Source of the DNA: Ailurus styani
Taxonomy: Eukaryota > Chordata > Mammalia > Carnivora > Ailuridae
DNA: 64,000 nucleotides
Assembly (NCBI GenBank): GCA_002007465.1
Contig: LNAC01000036.1
Coordinates: 4,781,250-4,845,249 of the forward strand
Reading direction: 5' to 3'
Below the pieces are notes generated by a model. It was not told the origin of the DNA and searched no databases. It saw nothing but the letters and a program-made list of their open reading frames with translations. Every line of letters starts with the position of its first letter. Position 1 is the stretch's first letter. Positions 21,234-32,107 of this stretch are shown here, piece by piece. The position numbers and the translations under genes are program-made.

Positions 21234-21606
21234 CTATGGAATGAATGTTTGTGTCCCTCTAAAATTCATATTAAAGCCCTAATCCCCATGTGGTATTTGG
21301 AGATGGGGCCTTTGAAAGTAATAAGGTTTAAACGAGGTCATGAGGGTGGGGCCCTCACGGTGGGATTAGTACCTATTTAAGAAGAGATAAGAGAGATCTT
21401 GCTCCCTCTCCTCTGCTCTCCATCATAAGAGGATACAACCAGAAGATGGCTGTCTGCAAACCAGGAAGTGGGCTCCCCCCAGACACCAGGTCTATCAGCA
21501 CCTTGACCTTGGACTTCCCAGCTTCCAGAACTGTGAAAAATAAAAATTTTTTTTTGTCTAATCAGCTCAGTCTAGGTAATTTGTTATAGCGGCCCAAAGG
21601 GACAAA
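21234..21606 (+). mobile_element. MaLR solo LTR, MLT1/MST-type
   Basis: GAATGAATGTTTGTGTCCCT, CATATTAAAGCCCTAATCCC, TGAGGGTGGGGCCCTCACGG, ACCTTGGACTTCCCAGCTTC and the end TTTGTTATAGCGGCCCAAAG. Internal retroviral sequence is absent. Confidence 0.87.
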
Positions 21607-21708
21607 GATCCTCCAGTCGTCAAGCAGTTTTCTCTCCTACCAAGCTGATCTCTTTCTTTCTTATTCTCATTCACTCATTCTCTTCACGTTTTTGAAGGCT
21701 TAGGACTG

Positions 21709-22038
21709 GAGTCAGCAAACTTTTTCTGTAAGGGTCTAATAATAAATATTTTAGCCTTTGTGGGCCATTTGGTCTCTGTCACCCCGCCATTGTAGCAAGC
21801 GAAAGCAGTCATCAACAATATGCAAATGAGAGGACATGGCTGTGTTCCAATAAAACTCTATTTAGAGACAAAGACATTTGAATTTCATTAGATTTTTACC
21901 TTGCAGAAAGTATTACTCTTCTTTTGATATTTTCCCCCAACTATTTAAGAATGTAAAAATTATTCTTATCTTGTGGGCTGTACAGAAACAGGTGGGGGCT
22001 GATTTGGTCTGCAGGCTACAGTTCGCTGGCTCCTAGCA
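21709..22038 (+). mobile_element. hAT-type MER58-like element, longest copy in window
   Basis: Inverted ends GGAGTCAGCAAACTTTTTCT and TTCGCTGGCTCCTAG bound the element. Internal words TTGTGGGCCATTTGGTCTCT and GTTCCAATAAAACTCTATTT match the copies at 1381 and 7279, with extra internal sequence at 21880-21980. Confidence 0.88.
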
Positions 22039-22056
22039 AAGCTTCCTCCTCTTCCT

Positions 22057-22141
22057 CAAGACAGCCTGCCTTTCTTTCTTCCTTCCTTCCTTCCTTCCTT
22101 CCTTCCTTCCTTCCTTCCTTCCTCCCTCCCTCCCTCCCTCC

Positions 22142-22200
<59 letters not shown>

Positions 22201-22415
22201 TCCTTCTTTCTTTCTTTCTAAATTTATTTGAGAGAGAGAACATGAGAGAGAGCAGAGAGCACAAGTAGGCAGAGCAGCAGGCAGAGGGAGAGGAAGCAGC
22301 AGACTTCCCGCTTAGCAGGGAGCCTGATGCAGGGCTGGATCCCAGGACCCTGAGATCACGAACTGAGCCGAAGGCAGACGCTTAACCAACTAAGCCACCC
22401 AGAAGCCCAAGACAG
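22057..22415 (-). mobile_element. CAN SINE, reverse strand, with tail expanded to a microsatellite
   Basis: The SINE body occupies about 22220-22407. CAAGACAG is duplicated at 22057-22064 and 22408-22415. Everything between the left duplication and the body is therefore tail: about 150 bp of (TTCC)n then (TTTC)n. The lysine-rich frame on the minus strand here is only this repeat. Confidence 0.92.
22071..22219. repeat. Compound (TTCC)n(TCCC)n(TTTC)n microsatellite
   Basis: Blocks of pure tetranucleotides change from TTCC to TCCC to TTTC. It is a polypurine-polypyrimidine tract with mirror symmetry, a possible triplex (H-DNA) former. Confidence 0.95.
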
Positions 22416-22439
22416 TCTTTCAATTATGAATTGTTTCTA

Positions 22440-22594
22440 CTCCATCCTGGACCCTCATCAACAACTATTGAGCATTCACTATGGACTAGGGAGCAAGTCT
22501 GCATCAGCTGCTGGGGATATGAATCTGATAATGACATGGTCCCCACACCAAGGAGACTGGGCAGAGGCACTTTCTAAATTGACCTTCAAATTAG
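22440..22594 (-). repeat. L2 3' end, reverse strand
   Basis: ACAACTATTGAGCATTCACT followed by CAGCTGCTGGGGATATGAAT and AATGACATGGTCCCC is the reverse of the L2 3' end. Confidence 0.7.
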
Positions 22595-22740
22595 CCCTTT
22601 GTGGCACATGCTGTTATCATACAGAAGGGAAAATCAGGCCAGAAAGGATAAATAATTTGCCCAAGGTCTAAGAAGTGACGTAGCCCGGATTGGGAACCCA
22701 AGCAGTCTGGGTTTAGCATCTGGCCTGCTGTGCCATCTCT
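22595..22740 (-). repeat. MIR, reverse strand
   Basis: GGGAAAATCAGGCCAGAAAG, TAATTTGCCCAAGGTC and GATTGGGAACCCAAGCAGTC match the reversed MIR. Confidence 0.75.
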
Positions 22741-22749
22741 GTATGGAAA

Positions 22750-22925
22750 TTGAGACCGTAAGCTATGTTTTATACATCTCTTCTGGAATGGGCACTTTGT
22801 TCCTCACGTCTCACTTAATCCAAACGATGTCCTAGGAGGTGAGCCTTAGAATTCAGATTTTTACAGATGAGACGCTCACAAGGCAGTGACTTGCCCAAGG
22901 CCATGCAGAGCCTTGAGCATTCCCC
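22750..22925 (-). repeat. MIR, reverse strand (second copy)
   Basis: CTCACTTAATCCAAACGATG, TTTTTACAGATGAGACGCTC and GACTTGCCCAAGGCCATGC repeat the MIR core directly after the previous copy. Confidence 0.72.
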
Positions 22926-23374
22926 ACATCCTGTCTGGCTGGCTGTTCTTAGTCCCAGACCAAGGGATAATGAGAGAAGGGGGCTCAGAGCTGCCCTCAT
23001 AGCATGTATAGTTGGGGCAGGAGACAGATTTACCCTACCCGCCGTTCACTTTTGACACTTAGGACCCCTCATTAGGGTGTAGAAGACAAAGTGTGCTCAT
23101 TTCCATGACTTCGTTCTATGCAGAGACTGGAAAAAAAAACTGGGGGCTGGTGCCTGATGGGTAGATGCTGGGATTTAAAGAGGAGGAGGAGGCATTCTAA
23201 AAGGGGTATGGATTCTTGCTACATCAGCAGCACTGACACCGTCCAGGTGCACTGTCTTCTGGAGGGGCACCCCCTGTGATGTGACTGTCATTCCCGGGCA
23301 TCTTGCTCTTCCTTGGAGGCCACTTCCCCACCTGAATCTCAGCGAGTGCAGGGAGCTCCCATCAGACTGGCAGA
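22926..23374. other. Unassigned sequence
   Basis: No recognised repeat. GC content is higher than average but it is not a CpG island. Confidence 0.3.
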
Positions 23375-23483
23375 CGCCTGGCTTCCATGCAGCTTTCTCT
23401 CTCGTTTGCCCTGTGACTTGGGGCAAGGTCTAAACCCTCTCTGGGCCTTAGTTTGTTTCTCTTCTGGAAAATGCCCACATCAG
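23375..23483 (+). repeat. MIR fragment
   Basis: TGTGACTTGGGGCAAGGTCT and CTCTCTGGGCCTTAGTTTG match the MIR core. Confidence 0.68.
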
Positions 23484-23682
23484 TTGTTTCCAATCCTGAC
23501 TGGCCTCCGTTATCAATTGGGGAGTTTTAAAATAATTCGGATGTCCAGGCCTACAGCCAGAAGTTCTGATTTCACAGGTACTGGGTGAGGCCCAGGAATG
23601 GAAGCCATTTCAGTTTTCCAGGACACACACACACACACGCTTCCAAGGCCATTATATTGTATAGCCAGGGTTACGAACCGAG
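23484..23682 (+). mobile_element. MER5A-like hAT element
   Basis: TTGGGGAGTTTTAAAATAAT, GGATGTCCAGGCCTACAGCC and the end AGCCAGGGTTACGAACC follow MER5A. A short (CA)n at 23622-23637 sits inside. Confidence 0.75.
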
Positions 23683-23696
23683 AAGCCAGATCCCTG

Positions 23697-23882
23697 CTTC
23701 TCAAACATCAGGATGCATCAACATTACCTGGTGCTCCTTGAGAATTCAGATGCCCAGGCCCACCCAGTGCTTCAGAGTCAGTATTTCCCAGTGAGGGGGG
23801 CCACAGCTGGGTGTGAGTATGTTTGTCAAGCTCCCAAGGTGATGCTGACACACAGCAAAGCCTGAGAACTCCCAGAATCAAT
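23697..23882 (+). mobile_element. MER20-like hAT element
   Basis: CTGCTTCTCAAACATCAGGA, CAACATTACCTGGTGCTCC, AGATGCCCAGGCCCACCC and CCCAAGGTGATGCTGACAC follow MER20. It lies directly after a MER5A-like copy. Confidence 0.78.
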
Positions 23883-24469
23883 GACCTCTGAGGTCTCTTT
23901 CAGCTCAGGCTCCAAGGTTCCCCGACTCAGTGATTCTGGGCTTCCTTCCTGTGCTGGTGTCAAGGCGTCATCAGCTTGTAAGCAAAGCTCCAGTGCCCCC
24001 TGAGAACGCAGCCAGCTGGCATCAGTGGAAAAAAGCGATAAACACGTTTGGCTTCTCTTTATCAGCCATGCCACGAACATGATGTACAGGAGGACGGGGT
24101 CTCTGTGTCAAGGCCATCTGAGGCTTTGGGTTAGGACCAAGGTCAGGCCTGGGCCCTGCTCTGTTTGCCCTCTCCCTTGCTTTGGCCCCCGAGGTGGGTA
24201 CTAGTTCCAGCCTGCTACTTACTGCCTACATGCCAGCCCCAAATCCACTTGAAAGAGAAAGATGAGCCTGAGAGCCGATGTGAATTTTCCCCACCCTACT
24301 TTGTCTTTCTGCGTCAACCCCCTTGGTAGGCTAGATCAATACTTTGACTCCCAGGAGGATCCAGGTCTGGAATGAGGAACCCGGAGCCAGGCTTCAGACA
24401 GGCTCTGTGGCTGGGCTCTGACCTTGCCCGGGCTCAGGGAGGCCATCCTGGAGTCTCCATTCCTCTATG
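23883..24469. other. Unassigned sequence
   Basis: No repeat recognised. GC-balanced, possibly single copy. Confidence 0.35.
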
Positions 24470-24720
24470 CAGCATGTGGCGATTTAATGGCAGTGAAATT
24501 TATTGTGGGTAATGGAGTGTCAAGCTCCTTATTGCTAATGGATGATTTCAAATGTGGAGAAGGATTTATTAAATAAGTCAAGCATACGCCTCCAAGAGAC
24601 GATTACTATGAGCGAAAACAATTATATAGTTAAACAAAGAGGAAAGAAATTTTAAATACATCTTTAAAGTTCTCTAAATCGGTTTAAATGCGTGATTTTA
24701 GAAGGTGGGGGATTAGTTTC
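24470..24720. promoter_or_regulatory. Candidate conserved noncoding element
   Basis: AT-rich block with dense homeodomain-like cores (CGATTTAATGG, TTGCTAATGGATGATTT, AACAATTATATAG, AATCGGTTTAAATG), no repeat signature and no open frame. This is the texture of a vertebrate developmental enhancer. That reading is an inference without alignment. Confidence 0.4.
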
Positions 24721-24751
24721 AGCAAATTACTCATCAGGTTTTTCTTGGTTG

Positions 24752-24785
24752 TTTTTTTGTTTTGTTTTGTTTTGTTTTTTCTTTT
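24752..24785. repeat. (TTTTG)n simple repeat
   Basis: Four to five TTTTG or TTTTTTG units, with no attached SINE body that I can see. Confidence 0.8.
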
Positions 24786-25039
24786 CTTAATTCCACAGAA
24801 ACCAATTGCCCTCTTTGGCTGTCATTTAAAGAGGTTACTGATTGGTGTTTGGAGAAGAGCAGGTGGGAAGCTAAGGGAGTAGGACCTAGTTTGGTAACTT
24901 CCTGCAGGTGCCAGGTTTCAATCTCCTTGATGCATAAGTGGGTTTGGCCTGGAATGGCAGGAAGTCAGGGAGGCAGCAGGAACTGTCATGCAAAGAGAAA
25001 GATCAGGGATGTCTTCCTGTTACTGGACAATGGTCCCGA
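24786..25039. other. Unassigned sequence
   Basis: No recognised element. Confidence 0.3.
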
Positions 25040-25260
25040 GCCTTAGAGCTGGAAGGACTTTGGAGGACCTTGGTTAATTTCACTGTGCAGATGGAGAAGC
25101 TGAGGCCCAGAGAGGGGCAGTGACTTGGCAAAGGTCACACAGCTCATAGATTGCAAGGCTAAAAGCTAGAGTTCCCCATTGGTCTGTCTGTGTAATGGGA
25201 GCATAAGTACTGACCTCACTGGGCTGTCTGGAAGGAGACAGGGGGGTAAAAGGGAAAGTG
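25040..25260 (-). repeat. MIR3/MIR-type fragments
   Basis: TTAGAGCTGGAAGGACTTTG, CAGATGGAGAAGCTGAGGCC, CAGAGAGGGGCAGTGACTTG and AAAGGTCACACAGCTC are a classic reversed MIR-family core. A short plus-strand MIR tail may follow at 25185. Confidence 0.7.
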
Positions 25261-25929
25261 CTATGGGAAGTATATAGGTTTAGTACCTGGAAGGGGCTCC
25301 TATGGAGGAGGGATTAACTGAGAACCTCTGTGGTGGTTCATTTTGGTGAAGGGACCACCCTTCAGCCCTTTCAGACATTCTGCAGTCAGGACCACAGCTG
25401 TCTGAGGTCCCTGGGCTTGTCCCTCCCACTGAGCTGAGGAGAGGCACAGGCAGCCACAGCCCCCTGACATTTTCTTTGAGATGGTGACAGCTGGTGGGAC
25501 TTTTGACTAAAGGCATAAAGAGCAAGCAGGCAAAAAAAAAAAAAAAAGTCACTGTGTTAGAAAGTGGTTTAAAAATGTGCAACGCCATCTGTTTGGCCAT
25601 GGTGATTTTTTGGGGTGTGTGTGGGGGGACAGAAACCTTCCCCTCTCCCACTGCTGGGTCTTTCCTCGGTCAGGGCTCAAGATGGGAAACTTGATCAAGT
25701 CTGTAAGTTTTGTTTTCCATGCTCTCTTCTGTTCCTAATGCAGGTCCTCAATTCTGCTTCCTGAAAAGACATTTTCTTAATTTCCCCAGATGCTAACGAA
25801 GTCCACCCTTTGCCAAAGGCCTAAACATGGGACTCAAAAGATAGGTTTCTGGTTTTGGCCTTTTGCTGTCTGAGTCTGGTCCTACCATAGAGAATTGGGA
25901 TTTTAAAAGACAGGTATTTAAGCTCTACT
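25261..25929. other. Unassigned sequence with an A-run
   Basis: An A-run at 25531-25547 has no clear retrocopy to its left and no target duplication that I can find. The rest is unassigned. Confidence 0.35.
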
Positions 25930-26440
25930 CCATCTTGCAATGTGGCAGTCTTTATATTTACTCGGGTTTTCTTTCGTGTCCTAAAGTTTTATAGTTTTCT
26001 CCTGCTGATATTTCTTATTAAGTTTGTCTGAAATATTTTTCAGGTTGCTTTCCTCCTTTTGTGAATAAGGTTATAAAATGTATATTCTAGTTAGTTGCTG
26101 CTGTGTGATAGGAAAGTTACTAATTTTGTGCATGGATTTTTGTACCTGTCACCTTGATGAATTTGTATTTGATTATAATCGCCCTTGGTTTCTGTGGATT
26201 TTCTAGGTAAATGGTTGTATGGACAGCAAATAATTTCGTCTCTTTCTGTTCCATGTTACATTTCTTACTTCCTTCTCTTGTCTTTTTCTATGAGCAAGCC
26301 CTCAGTACAATATTGAAAAGTAGCCGTGGTCATGGGCATCCTTGCTTTGATCCTGACTATAATGGGATTGTTTCTGGTAATTTACCATTAACTATGATGT
26401 GTGCTTTGGGTCTACAGTGGAACACATTACCAAGTCAAGT

Positions 26441-26660
26441 CGGGATTTTTTTTTTCTTTAAATTTATTCACTTGAGAGAGAGAGACAGAGAAAGAGAGTA
26501 CATAAGCAGCAGGTGGAGCAGAGGGAGAGGGAGAAGCAGACTCCCCGCTGAGCAGGGAGCCTGATGTGGGGCTCCATCCCTGGACCTGGACATCATGACC
26601 CAAACCAAAGGCAGACTCTTAACCATCTGAGCCACCCAGGCGCCCCGGGATTTTTTTTTT
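26441..26660 (-). mobile_element. CAN SINE, reverse strand, inside L1
   Basis: T-run, AAATTTATTCACTTGAGAGA, AGCCTGATGTGGGGCTCC and the reverse head GAGCCACCCAGGCGCCC. CGGGATTTTTTTTT is repeated at 26441 and 26646. Confidence 0.93.
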
Positions 26661-28838
26661 TTTTTTAAATCAGAAATGGGTACTGAATTTTATTAAATTT
26701 TAACATCATTGAGATGATCTGTTGAGAGGATTTCAGTCAAGTCAGAAACATAGATGGTGTTCAGATGTTGAACCATTCTTATATTTCCGTTCATAATGCA
26801 GTACTGGTTTTGATTTCGAATACTTTGCTTAGGATTTTTGTATCTTTGCTCATAAATGAGATTGGCTTATTTTTTTTTCCTTTTGTCTGTGTTTTCCTTG
26901 TCCAGTTTTGGAACTTGATTATGTTAGCCACATAGAATGAGCTTGGTAGTTTCTATCACCTATGCCCTGGAGTGTGGATTGCGTGGAATTCTGGATTTCT
27001 GAAATGTTTGGTAGAACGTTCAAGATGGCAAACTTTTTTACTTTGTGCATCTTAGCAGGGTAGAGCTTGAATGACTATATCAATTTCTCCTATGATTATT
27101 GGTCTTTCATGATTTTCTTTTTGAGCCAATTATTGTGATTTATTGTTCTTCAAGAAAACTGTCCAATCCATTTAGATGTTCAAATGCTTTGGTATAAAAT
27201 TCTCTTTAGAATATGTGTTGTCTATTCTCATTTCTCATTCCTAACATTGTATATTTCTGTCCTTCTTCCCCATCCCACCCCCAGTCTCTCAGTCTTGCCA
27301 CAGGTTATTCTAGTTTACTGATCTTTTCAAATAACCAACTTTTAGTTTTATTAATCTACACTATTACTTTGTTTCCTAGTTTGGTAATTTTTGCATTTGT
27401 CTTCATTAATATTTTCCTTAAATTTCATTGTTTTTATTTTATTATTTTGAAAAGATTACTTTGCTTTTACTGTTTTTTCTCTTTTCTGAGAACTTCAAGA
27501 CTGTACGTTTTCCTGAGTTAGGTGTGTGCCTCAGATTTTTGATATATGGACTCTCCTTGTCATTAATTTCTAAATAGTAATATTAATTTTCCTTTTAACC
27601 TAAGAATTACTTAAAAGATGTTAAACATTTCCAGATGCATAGGACTTTTTGGCCATCTTATTTGTTATTAATTTTGAATTTTATTGTGTTTTGGCCTACA
27701 AGTAACCAGTTTGACTTCTTTGTTATGAGAATTTGTTGGTATTTTTTTATGGCCTAATATATGAGTTATTTTTTAATGTTTCATGTGTGACAGAAAATAA
27801 TGAGCTATCTTTTATTAACATCTATATCTATTAAATCACATTTTTAAATTATAGTATATATGCTATTCATTTCCTCTCTCTTTGTACTTGATCTACAGCT
27901 ACTTGATCTGGTGGTTTCTGAAAACTAAACAGCAAAGCCTCTTATGGTTGTGGATTATCACTTCTCCTTGTTCATCCTTTAATTTCTGCTTTATGTATTG
28001 CAGCTATGTTATTGAGTGCATGAAAGTTTATGGCTGGTAGGTCTTTACTGTAGAACTTACAGTTTATCTATGTGAAATGTCTCTTACCCCAGTCCCTTTC
28101 ATTGTTCTTTGCCTTGATTTTTATTTTGTTTGATATTATTACTACTCTCCCCACATTGTTTTTATTAGTATTTGCAATGGCATAGCTGTTTCCATTCTCT
28201 TATTTTAACCTCCACTTTTATTTTGCTTTTGTGTATGTTAGAAGCAGCATATACTGGCTTTTATTTTTTAAGCCTAATTTAAGAGTTTCTTTTATCCAGT
28301 AAGGATTTAAACCACTCATACTTATTAATATTACTGATATAACTGGACTTACTCCTGTCATTTTTTTTAAACTTATAAATTCTTGCTTTTTTCTCCTTTA
28401 TTTCTCTTGGTTTCTTTGGGGGGGCATATTTATTGAGTGACTTTTTGTTTTATTTTCCTACTCTAATGGTTTGAAGCTATTCATTTTATTTCTGTACTTC
28501 CAATAAATTGTAATAGATCAGTGCATTTCTAAGAGACATACTGATGTCTGGAAATCAACCATTACCTAAATCCTGCCAGTGAAAACTAGTAAAACCTTTC
28601 ACTTTTTTCACCACTTGATTTCTCTCACTACTCTTTCGTTTCTCCTTCCCAACACTTAACCATGTTGATACGATTTGGGATTTTAGTTACAAAATATTAA
28701 TGATTTTGTTTAAATATAATCGTGTATTTAAAATTCAATTAATAAAATCTTAATTTCTTTAGTTTTTTTTTGGCTTAACATTATTTCTTATAGCCCACGT
28801 TTTTCTCTTTGATTTTTTCCATTTTATATGGTTCCATC

Positions 28839-29071
28839 CTAAGAATTCTTTCTTTTTTTTTTTTTTAAAGATTTTATTTATTTATTTGACACAGAGAGAG
28901 ATCAGATCACAAGCAGGTAGAGAGGCAGGCAGAGAGAGAGGAGGAAGCAGGCTCCCCACTGAGCAGGGATCCCGATGCGGGCCTCGATCCCAGGACCCTG
29001 AGATCATGACCTGAGCCAAAGGCAGAGGCTTCAACCCACTGAGCCACCCAGGCGCCCTAAGAATTCTTTCT
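28839..29071 (-). mobile_element. CAN SINE, reverse strand, young type, inside L1
   Basis: T-run, AAAGATTTTATTTATTTATT, AGGCAGAGGCTTCAACCCAC and the reverse head. A perfect 15-bp duplication, CTAAGAATTCTTTCT, lies at 28839-28853 and 29057-29071. Confidence 0.95.
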
Positions 29072-29788
29072 GACATGTTTGACAATATCTTTATTTTCCT
29101 GTTTTACTTCAAAGATAGTTTTCCTGTGCATCAAACAAATTCTAGGTTAAAAATAAATTACTTTAGATATCTGAGATTATTATTGTTCTGTTGCCTGTTG
29201 TCTTCAATGGTGCCAGTATGATTTTGATGATACTTGAGTCTCATTTCTTTGCAAGGAATCAGTTCTTTCTGTATGGAGGAATTTTCTCTTCTTTGTAAAA
29301 TTTTCCACATGATACCTAAATGTAGATCTTTTTAAATTTAACTTGCTCAGCATTTGATGGACATTTTAAATCTGGAGATTTTCATGTTTTTTTCAGGAGT
29401 TTTTCCCCCACGTCTTACTTGAGCCTTTCTTTTCCATTCTCACTATTCCCTCTTTCTAGACTCCTATTAAATGGAGACTCCTGTTTTGTCACTGTTTGAT
29501 TCATTCTCCATTTCCCTTAACTTCGTGCCTCTCTCTCATGTCTGTTGCTTTCTGTCCTTTGCTCTTGGGGAAGTCCTTGGTTCAATCTCCTACTTTACTA
29601 ATTTGCTCTTTAGTTGTATCTCTTCTGATACTCAACCCACATATTGAGGCTTTTACTTCACTATGCAAATTGTCATTTCCAAGACCTCTAGTTGATTATC
29701 TTGTATGTATACAATGAAAATAGTCCACATTAAAATACTACTTAGATTTTTCTAAAGGCATTTTTATTCTGTTGATTCTTCCCATGGG

Positions 29789-29853
29789 TTTTAGTTCTTC
29801 AGGTTGTTAAATTTAGTTCTTCATGTTAAATTTAGCTCCTCAGATGGTTAGAT
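29789..29853. repeat. Three imperfect tandem copies of a 20-22 bp unit
   Basis: TTTAGTTCTTCAGGTTGTTA, TTTAGTTCTTCATGTTAAAT and TTAGCTCCTCAGATGGTTAG follow one another directly. Confidence 0.75.
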
Positions 29854-30267
29854 TTGGTACTTTTCTTTTGTGGTGTTGATTTTTTTCAGGACCAATCACC
29901 CTATCAATCATCCTTGGGCCTTCCTGCCGTCTTCAGTGCCCAGAGCTGCTTCCGCCAACTCGTTTGTAGCACTTCTTATCTTGTGCAACTGGGATGTGGT
30001 TTTCTTCAATCTTCCCTCTCTGTCTTACTCTTTTCAGGGATTTTTGATAATTTTTGGTCCACTGGGGATACCTCTTTTTTTGTTCCAACACTGTTAGGGA
30101 ATTTTAGTATTCTTTCTTATTATATTATTATATATTATTTATTTATATTTTTATTTATATTGTCTTCTGTTATTATTATTATTATTATTTCTTTACTGTT
30201 CTTTGTAGGAGCCTAGGGTAAGTAGAAGAATGTAGAGATTCTGCATTGTTTACAATTGTTATCTGAT
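29854..30267. other. Unassigned; AT-rich simple tract at 30117-30190
   Basis: The first half is unassigned. The second half holds TTAT/TTA-type low-complexity sequence including (ATT)n at 30170-30190. Confidence 0.4.
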
Positions 30268-30492
30268 CTCTTGAGCTTTTTATTTCATTTTATTATTTTA
30301 TTTTATATCATATCATATTATATTATATTATATATATATTTTTTAAAGTAGGGTCCACACCCAGCATGGAGCCCAGTGTGGGGCTTGACCCTAAGATCAA
30401 GACCTGCACTGAGATCAAGACCTGAGCTAAGATCAAGAGTTGGACGCTTACCAGACTGAGCCACCCGGGAACCCCTCTCCTGAGCTTTTTAT
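30268..30492 (-). mobile_element. Older CAN SINE, reverse strand, short body, AT-expanded tail
   Basis: CTCTTGAGCTTTTTAT at 30268-30283 and CTCCTGAGCTTTTTAT at 30477-30492 are a 16-bp duplication with one change. The tail between 30284 and 30345 has become a TTTTA/TATAT microsatellite. The body lacks much of the CT-rich middle and carries two copies of TCAAGACCTG. Confidence 0.87.
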
Positions 30493-30789
30493 GTGTTGAA
30501 GCCTGATGTTTTAAATCCAAAGGTGAAGACTCCAAAGGTGAAGGTGAGTTGTGCAGCTAGAATTAACCAGGGCTGGGTCCGCCCTCTGGATCTAGCTGAC
30601 AGCTACACTGACAAGGTCAGGGTCCACAGTGGTGTTCTTTCACTAGGAGTTCCCTCTGTGTTTTTGTCCATTGTTAGGATGTTTTCCTGCCTCGCCTCTG
30701 GCTGGAAAACCTGTGAAGTTGGACAGGGTTTCCATTTGCTGGCCAGCTTTGAATATTGCGTGTGGGGGAAGGACTGGACTTGAAGATGC
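30493..30789. other. Unassigned sequence
   Basis: Contains a short internal echo CCAAAGGTGAAG at about 30519 and 30531. No family recognised. Confidence 0.35.
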
Positions 30790-31232
30790 TAGCCTTCCTT
30801 GTGTCTGATGTGACGGAATATGGTGGACATTGTGCTGCACCACCTAGTTTCCACTTCCATTCTAAGGGACCCGTATCTCTCGCTGCTGGCCACATCTCTG
30901 GAAGACAGAGGTCAGCTGTTAGCCCTTTAGGGAATGCCTCAGACGGGGAGAGTGACTTTGCCTCAGGTCACATCTTTCCATGGGAAGCTAGCGTCTCTGT
31001 TGCCCAGCCTTCTTGCCCCAACTTAGGCGATTCTGGTTCTGAAGGATCATCTCATTTTCAGAGCTCCCCACAGCTGCGCTGATACTCTATCACATCTTGG
31101 TGTCCCCCTGTGCCCAGTCGGCCTCCTTCCCTTCATCCCATGGGTGTTGATCTCGGTGCCACTCTAGTAAACCTCCTGCATGCTAAACTTCGTGTCAGAG
31201 TCTGCTTCCTGGGGAGTCTGACCTAGGACCAA
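30790..31232 (+). repeat. ERVL-type LTR, probable
   Basis: The right end GTTGATCTCGGTGCCACTCT, AGTAAACCTCCTGCATGC and GAGTCTGCTTCCTGGGGAG matches a recurrent old LTR end with a polyadenylation-like TAATAAAC equivalent. The left boundary is uncertain and there is no coding part. Confidence 0.5.
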
Positions 31233-31681
31233 AAATTTACCGGAAATTACTACATCTATCAGAGAAAGTGGATGTTTGGCTACAGAAACCCTTTAACCTG
31301 CCCTGGGCTTAGGTAGTTGAGTAGTGTCAGGAAAAACACAGGCAATCAGAAAGCAAAGGAAGCAGCTGCCTCTGAAGCAGCCTGATATATCCCCCAGACC
31401 TGTTCCTTCTACAACTTGCCCCAACGCAGAAAATGGTGACTCCATCTTTCCAGGTGCTCAGGATGAAAACCTTGGGTTCTTTTCTGATCTTGATCTCTAC
31501 CACCGCATGCACAACCCATCAGGGAAATCTCTCAGCTTTACCACCACATCTGATTCCAACACTGACTCTTCCTTCCCTCCTGGGATGCCAAGCTACCACT
31601 ACTTTGGAGTACTGCAGTTGCCTCCCAATGTGACCCTCAGCTTCTGTCCTTTGCCTCTGCACTTAGTTCTCAACACAACAG

Positions 31682-31835
31682 CCAAAGGGACAGAGGAAGA
31701 GGGAGAGGCAGACTCCCTACTGAGCAGGAAAATAGATGTGGGGCTCCATCCCAGGACCCTGAGATCATGACCTGAGCCAAAGGCAGACACTTAACAACTG
31801 AACCATGCAGGTACCTCCCCCCCCTTCCAAAGGGA
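31682..31835 (-). mobile_element. CAN SINE, reverse strand, lacking its tail
   Basis: Body AGGGAGAGGCAGACTCCC to CTTAACAACTGAACCATGCA without any AAATAAA or A tail. CCAAAGGGA at 31682-31690 and 31827-31835 looks like a 9-bp target duplication, and joining the flanks restores L2 continuity. Confidence 0.8.
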
Positions 31836-32016
31836 TCTTCCTTTCTTTTTTTTTTTTATTATTATTTGCCCCAGGGGTACAGGTCTGTGAATCATCAAGC
31901 TTACACCTTTCACAGCATTCACCATAGCACAAACCCTCCCCAATGTCCATAACCCATCCACCCTATCCCTACCCTCCCACCCCCCAGTAACCCTCAGTTT
32001 GTTTCAAAGGGATCTT
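31828..32016 (-). mobile_element. L1 3' fragment, reverse strand, with target duplication
   Basis: T-run then CAGGGGTACAGGTCTGTGAA and CTCCCCAATGTCCATAACCC. A 12-bp duplication, CAAAGGGATCTT, lies at 31828-31839 and 32005-32016. It is the same type as the piece at 11260. Confidence 0.87.
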
Positions 32017-32107
32017 TCAAACCAAAGTCCAATCATGTGTTTCTTTGACTCATAGCCTTCTGGTGCGTTCTGTTTCATTTGAAGCAAAACCCTAAGTCCT
32101 TCCATTG

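Larger units (their letters stand above)
25930..29845 (-). mobile_element. Long L1M LINE, reverse strand, ORF2 and upstream region
   Basis: Read on the plus strand, this T-rich tract shows antisense L1 words: TTCTATGAGCAAGCCCTCAG, CATGGGCATCCTTGCTTTGA (RT region), TTACTGATCTTTTCAAATAA, TATGTATTGCAGCTATGTTA and AGGATTTAAACCACTC (endonuclease region), then an upstream HAL1-like stretch near 29400-29700. All frames are broken. Two SINEs are inserted in it. Confidence 0.82.

Noticed and set aside
22016..22264. Lysine/glutamate-rich frame on the minus strand
   Set aside because: It is a translation of the (TTTC)n microsatellite in a SINE tail.
25531..25547. A-run as the tail of another retrocopy
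   Set aside because: I found neither a polyadenylation signal upstream nor a target duplication around it.
31324..31770. 148-codon plus-strand frame as a gene
   Set aside because: It covers decayed L2 and ends in a SINE, with no intact domain.
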